Shown piece by piece: positions 26,401 to 38,422 of a stretch of 64,000 nt of DNA (its first letter is position 1; each line of letters starts with the position of its first letter). The DNA is taken from NCBI GenBank assembly GCA_019095985.1, contig CM032666.1, positions 10,293,908 to 10,357,907 on the forward strand. The letters run 5' to 3'. The position numbers and the translations under genes are program-made. This stretch comes from Streblospio benedicti. Taxonomy: Eukaryota > Annelida > Polychaeta > Spionida > Spionidae. The notes beneath the pieces were generated by a model. The model had not been told where the DNA came from. It did not search any database and saw only the letters and a program-made list of their open reading frames with translations.

Positions 26401-29400
26401 CAAGGCAGGTGCAGTTGTGCACCGGGTTATTCAGGGGGCAACTGCGAAATCGACATGAGTGGTGAGTATATGTACCATCTGTATAGAACTGTAAATAGTA
26501 AAAATATAAATACGTTGGTTTGGGTGCATTATGATGAATGTCATAGTAAAAATTGTTGTGTAACAAACAGTTTCTATAATTTGAATTGTTTTGACGACAA
26601 TACGATATGGCCATTGTAAGGTTTAGATTATCCGTTACAAAATTTGTAAATTGTTTGGTCACACAAATTAGAATTGCGTGAGTGCCACTGTCACAAAATG
26701 TGTATTGGTTTAACGCAGCCAATTAGTCATTTGCTTCGTTTATTTAAAAAAAAACCTGTATGGATAGCACACACACACTGCTGCAAATTAGATGGAAAGT
26801 GTGCGCATGCTTGTATCTTTAGAGGGAGACAGTTGCCAGTACATGGGCTGCTACAACATGGGAACCTGCACGGAGTATGGGCACTGCTGGTGCACTCAAA
26901 ACTACACCGGCCGCTTTTGTGAAACCAGCTGTAAGTTCTTTTTCTTATGACGTAATACAAATTATCTAATAATCAGTGATGGTACACATTTTACATATCT
27001 TTTCATAGTATGCACAGTTCATTCCGTTACTTGACATAAGAGGACATTGTTGTGGTGAACAAACAAACAATAGTTTGACGTGTTTTCAATTGCCGATTAA
27101 GGGAATTTGTTAGGTTTTGGAACATGTTTGATTCAGTATAACTTATTTGTTCATTTGTGATGAATGTAGATTGTTCATTGCTGGCGTATTTCCTATTGTG
27201 GGCAAAAGGATGTCTTTATGACGAAGTAGACATTAAAAATATCATACATATCCATGCAAGACATCACTCTCTTCTTGGCTTATGCCACATACGTTTAAAC
27301 TTACTTTCGATTGTATTACCACCTCTGGTAAAACATACCCCATGAATTAGCAAATGGTCTACACAAAAACCGTTCAAAACATCTTTATCATCATTTTAAG
27401 GTATGTGAATTGTCGGAATTGCCCCGTGGATGATGCCAGCCCTGTTAGCGCTGTCATATGCACCCTCCCATTGCGTTAATGAGAAATCACTTGAAATGCC
27501 ACGGTCAGAGAAATACAGTTCTGATGATGGACAAAGGTTCTCGTTTTATTATATGATTGAAGAATTATGCCAATTAAATATCTGTTTTTGTTAATTGTAT
27601 TAGTGAAGACGAATCCCTGTAGCTCTAATCCCTGCTGGAACCATGGGACATGCACGATGTGGTCTATGACTGAGATACAATGTACCTGCCCAGAGGGTAC
27701 TTATGGAACATTCTGTGAATATGGTGAGATGGGGTTTCATATACATTTGGTTTCATATACATTTGTAAGGTTTAACATATATAATTCGTGTATATTATGT
27801 AATGCACGGGTTCACGTTGTGTTGCTGATATGATGTTATTTCAATGTTTCTGGGTGATGGTCTGATTTAAAAAAGATTCAGAAGTCAATAAAATGTTTCC
27901 ATGTTGATAATGTTTTTTTCTGTTTATATTAATACTAGTCACCCATCATAACTGTAAGCTATATATATTTATATTACGATTAAGGTTTAAAGTTTAAACT
28001 TCAATATAATTCAATTTACATTATATAATGAAAGTAATAAGGAATTGATAACCTATGTGACCGACAGCTGGTGACCAATGTTCTCGGTTGCTGTGTTCAT
28101 TGACTGATAACAAGCTTTTCAGAGTCGAAATGTCTTACCATATTTGTGCCACAATGGAGGATAAATATATTATGTGTCAACATGCATGAATGTTTCACAC
28201 AATTGTTTTTTTTTAATGTTAGGCGACACTGGAATGGATTGTCCCCAGTGTATGGACGGCCAGTGCTATGCAAACCACACCTGTAAATACGGATGCAACA
28301 CTATGTATTATGGCAAATACTGCCACCAGCAATGTCCGTACAACTGCAGGGTATGTAGAGATGGGAGACAGACCAGCTGCTACTAGTTTGAAAATGAGTC
28401 AAGCATAACTATAATAGCTTTATTGGGTTTCCATTGTGTCCATTTTTGTACCCCACTGCTTACGTACGATACGTAACTTAAATAATATTTCTTAATCAAA
28501 ATGGTTGTGCATATTAGAGACAAAATATAGACATTGAAAAATATCAAATACACTGAATTTTATGTGTTTTTTCTAATCATCTTAGAATGCTATGTGTGAC
28601 GCAGACTCCGGTATCTGTAGCTTTGGTTGCAATGAGGGTTACTTCGGAATCCACTGCGACGAAACTTGTGGTTGCAGGGACCAGGTGAAACTATTATCTT
28701 TCTTAAAACTGAAAACTGTAGCATAGGCAGATCCAGGAGGCGCCCCCACCCTTTTCCCACCAGAATTCTTCATTTTCATAGTTTTTTTTACACATCCGCC
28801 ATTGATCATGTGTACGCCCCAACCCCCTCTCCAAAAACCTGGATCAGCCATTGCTGTAGTGTAATATTTACCATAGGATCTTACTTCGAACAGCACCACT
28901 TGTGATGTTGATACTATTTTTCAAGTGTATAATTATCTAAGCCTTAGGATTATAGAAGGACCAAAAAAGAGGATAAATTCCAGCTCAGGACAATGGGGTG
29001 TGATGGATATGTTTGAAAATGTTCAGTGAATTAGAATCATGGCCATTCGATATAGATTTTAAATGTTTTACTGATACATAGTTGCTTGCAATATAAGGGA
29101 CTAATGCATGTACCTTTAAATGGATTCAAGCTACCGGTATTTATTTTGGATTTTATAAGAGATCTTACTTGAAGGTATTAAATCAGCTTTAGTTGAACTA
29201 TCTACTGAGCGATGACTGTCGAGCTACTAAAAGACAAGGTCTACCTTGAGTGAATTACAAATTACAACCTATATATCGTAACATAGTATTGATACATAAT
29301 AAACAATTGTATAAATGAAAAGTCAATGCCTGTCATTTTACAGAGATGTGACCCGTACACCGGCGTTTGTCATTTGGTATGCGACCATAACACGACTAAT

Positions 29401-29559
29401 TGCAATTATGATGATGAGTTGTGTGACTGCATGAGCCGGTGCCAAGGCTGGGAATGTGTCGATGAGGGTATTGCCAGTGGCGATGGCCTCAGCACCAAGA
29501 CCAGCTGGCTGATCCTGGTGGGAATAACTCTGATGATGGCCATCAACCCAATGGACTAA
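23500..29559 (+). CDS. Multi-EGF/TIL-domain surface protein with GPI-like tail (5' exon missing)
   Basis: Eleven exons join in frame (~430 codons): 23500-23610, 24091-24176, 24364-24442, 25230-25358, 25975-26070, 26342-26461, 26823-26930, 27604-27723, 28223-28350, 28586-28684 and 29344-29559. Each has AG/GT borders. Most EGF exons are phase 1-1, each carrying one module. In order: one EGF (CxNGGxC type); a trypsin-inhibitor-like cysteine-rich (TIL) domain split over exons 2-3 (CGYGLEQQTCGSPC to PANC); five EGF domains (PCGRYNEVCQHGGTC onward); then shorter MEGF/laminin-like EGF units (exons 9-11). The last exon ends with an SGDG-containing linker and a hydrophobic tail (SWLILVGITLMMA) with no cytoplasmic region, so a GPI signal or terminal membrane anchor is likely. 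The first exon needs phase 1 upstream; the signal-peptide exon was not found. It probably acts outside the cell in adhesion or recognition; no orthologue is assigned. Confidence 0.85.
24091..24442 (+). CDS. TIL domain encoded by two exons
   Basis: Exons 24091-24176 and 24364-24442 together with the first base of the following exon encode a ten-cysteine module beginning ELCGYGLEQQTCGSPCNKTC and ending TCIYPANC. The order C..C..PC..TC....C...C..RCEC..G....C....C matches the trypsin-inhibitor-like cysteine-rich family known from serpin-like inhibitors, von Willebrand factor and mucins. It is one domain of the EGF-repeat gene, not a separate gene. Whether it inhibits a protease cannot be told from sequence. 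Confidence 0.8.
25504..25758. mobile_element. Small inverted-repeat element in an intron
   Basis: Ends GGGGTATATAG and CTATATGACCCC are inverted. The interior is built of recurring 'TCACCAAT' and 'CATCACATTTCA' words and encodes nothing. It lies in the intron between the fourth and fifth exons of the EGF-repeat gene. Confidence 0.45.
28715..28860. mobile_element. MITE with AGGCAGATCCAGG / CCTGGATCAGCC ends
   Basis: Inverted ends ACTGTAGCATAGGCAGATCC and its complement bound 146 bp of non-coding DNA in the last intron of the EGF-repeat gene. A relative with GTAGGCAGATCCAGG ends lies at 33370-33538. Confidence 0.6.
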
Positions 29560-31288
29560 TACAATAAGTGATTTCGTAAATTGTGCGTGACGTCACGAGG
29601 TCAGAGGCATAAAGTTGTTTATTGGGCATGATTTTTCAGAATATACAGTATACAGTATATAGTACAACTCGGCGACAAAAATGCCTAAATAACTTTGTTA
29701 ATCATAATCTGTTATTTATAAATTTTAGTCATCATTTGTAGGAAAGGTGTAAGAACGCACAGCTAAAAGAAGAGATTAATTTGGCATTAAACAGCAACTG
29801 AAAAGCTTCTCTAAATCTCCTGTAAAAATTGTAAACAAAAGGTTTCGGCCAATACAGAGGTTTTTCACCTGATTTAGAGTGGGTTTAACAACAGCTATGA
29901 ATTCAGAATTAATCTTTTAACTTCATATATGGTTTCCTACACTTGTTTTACAATAGGTGAGTTAATATTATTTAATTCCCATGAGAATTAACTAAGTTAC
30001 TAACAACTTATTGGTGGCATTTCCGTCAGAATTTCCCAGTGAATGTGTAAACATTTTCACACATCTCCGATTTTCAACTAATATTAGACAAACTTAAGAT
30101 TGTTGGATTTCTTATTTCTTGATGTCAAATCAATCGCATATTATTCTTTTACTATTTACAATTGGTTTGAAAGGGGATAATTTCGATGCAACTGCATATT
30201 TGTTGATTTCCTGGGCTTACCTAGTATTTTCATTCATTTTACTTTATGAAAACACCCTTCCATAACGCAAACTTATCACACTTTTTATCTGATCTGGTGA
30301 CATCACTTCTATTTACGAAGTGGCTTATTACAGCAGCCACGGTTCGTTTGATTCAATAATAATTTACAACATATGAAATCCCTGGAAGAGAGAGTTGTTA
30401 ACTATTGTTTTCGATTTTAGCACTGTACAGTCCAGACACTTACCTGATAACAAGGTCCATCGAAACATGGAGGGCATTGGAGGCGGAATGATTGTATGAA
30501 TACTTTATCATAATATTTCTATAAATGCATACCGGGTAATCCATGTTATACTTTATATCCTTAAAGGTGCACAATTTATTATTGCATTTGCATCCAGAAA
30601 GTTTTTAATTAGAATATTAACACAGTCCATGAAATTCAAACATATAGTTCTACATGTATGTGGAATATTAATCTGGTCAAGTTTGATCGTACATTACTCT
30701 ATTGTAATCAAGATATTTGCAGTATTTCATGTATGTTTTACTGTACGTGTATCTACACGTGTAGGAGTATTATGTCGATGCTTAATTGCATCAAACTCTC
30801 ACTATTACAGATTATTTGTAAAGCTAAATGTTGAGAAATTAACATGTACATCAATTCTAAAATAATTATATTGATATGCACCTGTACATATACATATTGA
30901 ATATCACAAATTTATATATCACATTGTTTATATATATTTGTATTTTATAATTTGTATTTACTCACCAATGTATTATTTTCCGTGTGAACTCTTTCAAACT
31001 TTAGATTACAATAATTACTTATTTTAATCTACATGAATGTCAGTTAGTTTTATTCGTGTAAAACTCAACAAACTTGAGGGCCATATGAAATTAGAAAATG
31101 TATAAAAGTTTATACTTTATAATCCCAGTACTCTCCTTTGCTGTATAATTGTATTTCACAAACATTAAGTACAATGCTGAATATTTTTGTTACTATCGTT
31201 ACATATACTAGTAAAATATATCACATTTAGCTAATTTAGCCAAACCTCTGGAAACTTGAATGTTCTAAATATAAGCTTATAGAAACAT
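29560..31288. other. Spacer between two convergent genes
   Basis: AT-rich, no gene. It lies between the stop of the plus-strand EGF-repeat gene and the 3' end of the minus-strand symporter gene, so it should contain the 3' UTR of the former. Confidence 0.6.
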
Positions 31289-31294
31289 TTTATT
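31289..31294 (-). promoter_or_regulatory. Putative polyadenylation signal of the SLC6 gene
   Basis: AATAAA on the minus strand, about 42 bases downstream of the symporter stop codon. Confidence 0.55.
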
Positions 31295-31335
31295 GTGTAA
31301 TGCATGTAGAAATAATTTGAAATATGAATAAAATT

Positions 31336-34300
31336 TCACTTTTGAAACCATTTCTGGAACCAATTATATCCATCTTGATTGTTTGTAATATTGATTTTGT
31401 TTTCAATAGTTTCGTCGCTTTTAGTATCTACAGTGACATCAGCTACATCGTGCTCTATCATATTCTCATCATGTTCACTGTTAATCACATCCCCATCGTT
31501 CTGAACGGCCCCAGACTCTTCTACCTGATCACAGGTGACATTATCATCACCATCTACAATATCCACAACCTTTTCACCGTTTGGTTCACCAACGTCTACG
31601 TTAACGTCCTTGCTCTCATCTGGTTTGATACTATGCATTTCAAAGTCATTGATTTCATTCGTTCTGACAGAATCCACCTCAAAGTCATTCGTGTCCTCTG
31701 CTTTGACACAGTCCATCTCATAACCAATGATAGCCTCTGTTTTGATACAGTCTGTCTCAAATTCTTGGTTGTCATTACCTTTAGAAGCAAATATATTGTA
31801 TTCATTGGCTACCATATGCTCCTCAGTAGTCCAATTAGTATCCACTCCACTTATTCTTGCGTTAGCCCGCTCTTTCTCCTCTTTCGCTCGTCGAGCTAGT
31901 TCTAAGAGTTCTGGCGGTGGGGGTTTGAAGTACGACGTCTCTTGTTCCAAGTGGTGGTCTTCAATATCTGTGTGCTCAATCAAGCTGCGTTCATCTGGGC
32001 CGTTAAGCCATCTTGGCCGGAATCGAAATATTACCCAGTTGACAAAAATGAGAATCCCCATAAGGAATACCCACTGCAATGATAATAGATTTGTATGTAC
32101 ATGTATTTCATTGTATGTTGCTCACTCATATATTTGCACGTTAATCGTTCTAAAATTATTCCATATCGCTTTTTTTTAAATCTGAGTTTATTGTAAGTGT
32201 ATCGTTAGGTTTCACGATAGCCTTATTTGAACATGCATGTTTAACTCAACATGTTCATTATGGGAGAAGTCTATCTGCGCATATAGTATTGCACATGCGC
32301 AGTTGAACATTGCAAATAGGGATACTAGTTGGGGTACTATAAACAATTTCATTTTGACGTGAAACATATAGTCCATGGGCATAGTAAAATATGCCCCTAA
32401 ATGTATGAAATCATCGTCGGTTTTCACGGCTTGATCACTCACACTGCCTTAAATTCCTTGTTCATACCAACTATAATACTGCGTATATAGTCGTGAGATA
32501 TGACGAGGTATGAAATCGCCCCCTCCTTTTCCCCACCAAAATAATGTGCGTTTTATAGGGTTTTAAGCATGTTTCATTGATTGCACATACACAACCCAAA
32601 GATCCCTTTAAGTGCGCCCCCTTTTCTGAAAACAGCTTGAGGGCGAGGTGTCATCATATATTGTAGTCTAAAAGAAGATCATACCTGAACGAGTACTGGG
32701 AATAACGAGGTGGCTTCAAACTTGTACCAGTCCGAGCCCTTCTCCATAATACTGGACACAATCCACCACAGGAGCATGGCAGCCGTCAATGCTGGACACA
32801 CAAATCTGTGGCAATGTAATATCAGTTACAGTGCACGTGCGTAACAAGCAGTATACAGTCAGCCAGATCAAGCCTGCTAATGTTGAATTTTGACACAGTT
32901 GATAGCATGGTGTGAGTACATTGTAACAATTATACAAACGTTGTCAATCAGCCACCGCCCCGCAACCCTAGGGTCACATGACTTAGTTCTGTTAATTAAC
33001 ATTGATACATGGCACATTACGCTGGAGTGTAAGCCACGATATATCAACACGAAATGCAAAGACCACACTTTTTGCGGCACTACGCATATGGGTTTATTTT
33101 CCATAATAAGCATGGTTGTGAGAATCCACAAGCAAAATCCCTATACAAAAGGTATGACAATCATTTTCAGTGCCACTTACTTGACAATATAGACCCACAT
33201 TTTGGGCACTTTGATGTCATTATTTCCGAATGGAATGATGATCTTCTCGCGGAAGCGGTGGCCGCCGTACACCATCACCATGACCTGCATGAGGAGGGCG
33301 CACACCAGCAGCGCGTACCCCCACGCCAGGTCCTGTGCAAACAACACGTAACTGAACTTATTTACAGTCACAGCGTAGGCAGATCCAGGTTTTCAGAAGG
33401 GGATTGGGAGGGGGCATGGGTCGGCGTGATTGATAGCGAACGTGCCAAAAACTTTACGAGCAGAAGGTATTTTGTTTAGAAAATGTGGGGATGGGGGGGG
33501 GCATGCGACCTTTGCGCCTCTCTGGATCTGCGTATTACAATGCACTGTTATCTTACCAACTTTACATTCACACAAGGCCATTGGCATCCTTGGTTATAAC
33601 CAACTCCCCGAAGAGTATACACCACTTGCTAACATAACAAATGGTGCTCATTACTCATATTAGCGCCCAGTTGCCTGACCTGTATCTATTTGACATGGCG
33701 TATGATTGCCTAAAGAATGAAAAATTAAGCTTGTTTAATGACAGAAAACACATACTGAAGAATAACGATTAATTGTAAATCAAAAGCGAATGGCACCCCA
33801 CAGAGCTTGAAAAAAATGTGGATCATTTAGAATGACGATTGGTTTTATGGTGATTCATTAGAATCATTTACATGTAAAGCCCCACAGCTTGATGAAATAG
33901 TCTAAGAATGTATGTGCTGTATAACAAAGTAAATGGTTGTTGTGCTACCTGATTGTCCATGAAGTCGAGACTCATGGCTGCAGCAGCGCCCACCCCATAT
34001 TGAAGCAGGGTGTAGAAAGGCACCACGATCTTCCTGGGCACTGCCATAGAAATAGCATACAAATGACTTTTTACACATGCTTTCAAGTGAAGACCTGAGA
34101 ATGTGGTAGTTTATCAACCTAGCATACGTTTTACCAATGTATGTACAATTAGTATTAGTAAAGTTATTTTTGCAGGTGCCAATACGACGCACACTAATTT
34201 ATACTACTACGTATTCTAAAAACATACACGTGCAATCTTATAGTAGGTAAAACAAATGTATATGGAATTGAGCAATAATAGATAAGCATACGTCCGTAGT

Positions 34301-37300
34301 CTTCAAATGAATGAACAAGGACCTCCACGAATGCCGTTGTTGAAGTCACGCCAGCAAACACCATGGAGAGGAACAAGAAGACACCGACCACGCGGCCCAT
34401 CACCCCAGCCGCGTTCAGCAGCACGGGCAGCCTGGGGAGGGAGTGGCTGTTAGAGTGCAGTGCAAATACGAAGGAACCTACAATGAAGACCTGCTCTCAA
34501 TTGAGACCACCTCTATAAGAGGCTCATTACTAGTGATCGCAATCCTTTAGAGAGAACTGGCATGAACCTCTAGAAAGAGGCAACACTCTGTTGAGACAAC
34601 TTCAGAACTTCACGCCAGCCATGATGGGGGTGGGTTGAAGATCCCTCGTTCCCACCATTAACTCCATGTGCCAATATGTTATAAATATATGGACCATCTT
34701 GCATTTGTCAGATTTATATGATACTTGCCATATAAAAGATATACCAGTGCCTCCGTGACCAGATGATTTGATGATTTCTAACACTTCTGACGTTGTAATA
34801 TTAGGATTCGTTTCAGCGAGGGAAGCAAATGCAGTGCAATACAAAGTCATTCCACACATCAGACTGAAATATATGACAGATATCATATAAGACAAGTCAT
34901 CTACAGTGCTTAGTTGGGAAATGAAGGGCATGGTAGACATATCATATTAAAAATAAGTATCCATGCACCAGTATTTCTCTTTAATTATGTATTAAGAATA
35001 TGTCCCATCCCATCTTGGAATACACTGATGTTGATTCGAAACATGAAGTAGTAGTAGACGATGATTAGGCTATTATGCGATGGGGTGCCAGAACATTATA
35101 GCTATTATTTCATTATCTGTATCAAGTCTTAGAAGTGTCTAATAGAGTTATGTAGATTCATCTATTCGGGTTACATTTATATAATCATACAATTTATTCA
35201 AATTTTCTTCGTGCGGGATATTATATAAAGCTTTCTACTATGATCCTTCGAAGGATCATGCGACCATACAACATTCGTGAGCTCTTCAAGCCAGCGAACA
35301 TGGTATGCCAGTTGCCCGTACATCCAAAGGAACCCGTTGACAAACAGAGTATTGTAGGTTCAATATACCATATAGTGCGATACATTCTATGAAAGCGTTA
35401 TATTATATCATACTACTTGATTCAGTGTAAAGAAAGTTTAAATACATTGTATGATTGTGTTGATCTGTTAGCATTTCATTATCGTGTAAGTTTACCAAAT
35501 TACTTACTAACCAACTAGTAGCAATTATATATATTTACCTCACCAAATTGTTGCCAATGGGGATTCCAATAGAGTATTTGACGATGTTCTTGTCCCTTTG
35601 CATAAAAGTAGCATACGTTAGGAATTGACCAGTCCCTGCCCCAGTGTCAAACGCATTCTGCGAGGCGGCATTCAGCCAGATTCTCGGGTCGGAAAATGAA
35701 TCTGCATATGTATAATAGAAAATATTAAAGTGACTATCATAATTTTGAATTTATGGGGGTAGAGAATACCTATGAAATACTGAATGTAAACAACAAAATG
35801 TATCGACATCTATTAAAAAAGAAACATTGTAATTCAAGGAATGGTCGTAAAATACTAACATGACAAAGGAATGGTTCACAAATGACGTAATCGTATTTTT
35901 GGGCATTTCTGACCCCCTTCCCCTCCCTCCCCATCGTGTGTCAACCCCCCCCGTCCACCCCACACACACCACCACACACACACACACACACAAACACTCA
36001 GATGCGTCATTTTCACTTACACGTGCATCACCCCGGTCCTTACTACTGCCCATATAAACAGCAAACAGCATTGAGTCCATTGGTATGGAACCCAAAACAC
36101 TATTCACACCATATTGATATTTTCCATTTAATAAAATTCCTTTGGAAAATTATCAAAAAGACCACTCTTTACGTCTGCACCCGCCCGCCCCCGCCTCCCC
36201 CAGTCTGCAATGATGTCAGTGTTCTGTAAACGACCCCACCCCCCGGTCAGCATTCGTCATCTTTCAATGCTCCCTCCCTCCACCTCCCCCGGAATTAAGT
36301 CATTTGTGAACTCCCCACAATTGTTAATGATTCTGAAACATGATACGTATCAATGAATCCATGTGGGGAAAAAACATTACATACTCCAGTCCGGATTGAA
36401 TAAGAAATTTATCCCATTCATGGCATTTGTTCTGGTCCCGGACCACAGGAAGATGATGACAAGTATTGCAAGTAGAGTGGGTGTGAGGATGAGGTTCGCC
36501 GTTTCTATTGTCCTCACGCCGTTGAAAACAGAGATAAAGGAGTAGATGTGAGCAAGGAATAAGGTCAGAAGAGGCCAGTAGGAACTCTGAAAGGAGGTTT
36601 AAGTAACATTGTATTATGAAGAAAATATACTTGAATCCATATAAGGCACTCTATGAAAATTTGAACAGTCAGTGAGTTAAATAAGTGTAATGATTGTAAT
36701 GTATACGTGTGGTGTAGGCCGAGTCCTTGCTATTACTATTCTAAACTATTCAGATTAAAAGTAGTATAGTTTGGAAAATTAGAGAGAAGTAATCACAAGT
36801 TCATTGGCAAAGCACAGACAAATGAGTTTCACTGTCACTTACTGTGAAGTCATAGAATATCTCTCGACTCTCCTCATAAGTTTGCGGAAGAGGATAGATC
36901 ATACACCTGACAGTGTAGAACATGCACCAGCCGCTGATCACGTGGTAGTAGGACCTGCAAATGTGTGAGATTGCCAAGTGATCTATGAAGTAACATCTAA
37001 ATTTTGAAGATTCTTTGGATTTATTGCTTGCATTGAAAGTTTCTAATAACTTTCTGCGATTTAGAATAGCAGACATATAAATACAATATTAGTAACAGTG
37101 AACCTTCGTGTTTTTGAGAATTAATACGTCTGATAGGGTCTTCATGGTGGCAGTTTTTATTTTACTGTTCTTTAAAAGGAAAACAATTGTATCTTACTCT
37201 TTCATGTAATAAGACTCTGTTCTAACCTCAGGTTCTTTCAAGATATACTTTTAACTATTATAAAGATGGTAATAAATGATCATATTTGGGGGGAAAGTAC

Positions 37301-38422
37301 GTTGCTTTTGACACTATACTTTAGATACTTGTGAAGAGCTTCATTATATTATTTGGTGTGATATTCTGGGTGATTGCATTATCATACTCCCGGTGGCACA
37401 CATATACCATTTTGGGGGGTAAGGCCCTCGCCCCAAAGGATACTATACTGAAATCAATGATAGTAAATGCACTCACGATATAAAGAAATTGCACATGCAG
37501 ACCCACATACCGCACCACATAGACTTGGGTCCGAGAAAGTAGAAAAAGGAATGTATCACTCCTTTTTTCGTGTATCTTCCGGATGCATACTCTATCAGCA
37601 GTATTGGAATGGATCCCAGAAACAAGAAAAATGCCCATAGTATTATAAATACAAGAGCTCCTGGAATTAAAAATTTTGATATCACAGTTTCTTGACGTGG
37701 CGGTAACATTAAGAGCATTCCATATGCATACAGGTATTTCTGATAATTGTTTTTCACAATCTGTACAAATTAACCAAGATTCTGCCTATTATCAATGTTT
37801 TCCACAGCGTCCATTGTGATGTTCACAAGGTAAACCATGACCTAACTGCATGAAAATGATATCACAAATGATTACGTTGAGCTACGGGATAAAACAGTTA
37901 GGTTATTTAAATATATGTTTGGTGTATTTGATATGTTTAATATATGAGGTCTTTTTTCTAAGTTTTTTATTCGCAGTGTTTCTTTGTTGTCTTCTCAAGA
38001 ATATCTGGTTCTATAGCAATGATGATAATGACCCAAGTACAACAAACCGTGTTCTGTAGTGCTGTTGGCAATGATTCTTGGGAATCGCCAGATATTGCCG
38101 GTTCCTATCGAACACCCGAGACAAGAGAGTATTAGCGTGAGGCTCCCCGAGAAATTTCTCCGCACAGGCAAGATCTGAACACAAACATGGTCCTCTTAAA
38201 TTGATTTTGGAATTCACTATTGACACGACGTGTGATTAGGTCATAAAACAGGAAGAATTATTGTCTATAAGGCCATAATAACTAAAATATATTGTGATTA
38301 CTATACTACGTCAATGCAATATATGAAATAGAGATACGGCGTTAGTTGAAGAGAAACAATTTAATGACACATACTTTATCAGCTGAGGAGATGGCTTCTG
38401 TTTGTCCCTCTGGCTCTTCCAT
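31336..38422 (-). CDS. SLC6/SNF family Na+-coupled symporter, complete, 12 exons, 737 aa
   Basis: Exons (minus, 5' to 3'): 38422-38375, 38174-38048, 37660-37477, 36954-36843, 36586-36385, 35701-35539, 34863-34729, 34431-34292, 34040-33949, 33332-33181, 32805-32685, 32073-31336. They sum to 2214 bases with matching phases. The N-terminus is MEEPEGQTEAISSADK. TM1 has SCLGCSIGTGNIWRFP, the SLC6/NSS hallmark. Twelve membrane segments follow, roughly one per exon, with TM8 FAGVTSTTAF keeping the Thr-Ser expected at the Na2 site. TM6 is unusual (NAFDTGAGTGQFLTYATF): Asp sits where most members have Ser/Thr after Phe, and the block resembles bacterial NSS members more than neurotransmitter transporters. 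A ~220-residue acidic C-tail contains 13-residue repeats. It should move an amino-acid-like solute with sodium across the plasma membrane; the substrate is unknown. One intron (34728-34432) is GC-AG. A noisy second copy lies at 1-3535. Confidence 0.9.
31606..31761 (-). repeat. Four tandem 13-residue acidic repeats in the SLC6 C-tail
   Basis: Consecutive units FETDCIKTEAIIG, YEMDCVKAEDTND, FEVDSVRTNEIND and FEMHSIKPDESKD, each encoded by 39 bases, in the last exon. The pattern is aromatic-acidic-x-D/H-C/S-hydrophobic-K/R. Such tails are not part of the SLC6 fold and suggest a cytoplasmic docking or regulatory region. Confidence 0.8.
33370..33538. mobile_element. MITE with GTAGGCAGATCCAGG ends in an SLC6 intron
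   Basis: Left end CAGCGTAGGCAGATCCAGG pairs with right end CTCTGGATCTGCGTATTAC over ~15 bases. The interior is G-rich and non-coding. Same family as 28715-28860. It is inserted just upstream of the TM10 exon. Confidence 0.55.
34474..34600. repeat. 'GAGACCACCTCTATAAGAGG'-type interspersed repeat
   Basis: Recurring words ATTGAGACCACCTCTATAAG, CCTCTAGAAAGAGGC and TTGAGACAAC in intron 7 of the symporter gene; similar words occur at 41865-42035. Confidence 0.4.
35868..36320. mobile_element. MITE related to the 54631-55062 family, in an SLC6 intron
   Basis: Left end GGTTCACAAATGACGTAAT and right end TTAAGTCATTTGTGAAC are inverted and match the 54631-55062 termini. The interior is C-rich and contains a CA microsatellite (about 35957-35999). 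A damaged version is in the haplotig near 1335-1725. Confidence 0.55.

Noticed and set aside
31324-31899. 191-codon plus-strand frame
   Set aside because: Antisense shadow of the last exon of the minus-strand symporter, which has a splice acceptor, in-phase junction and polyadenylation signal.
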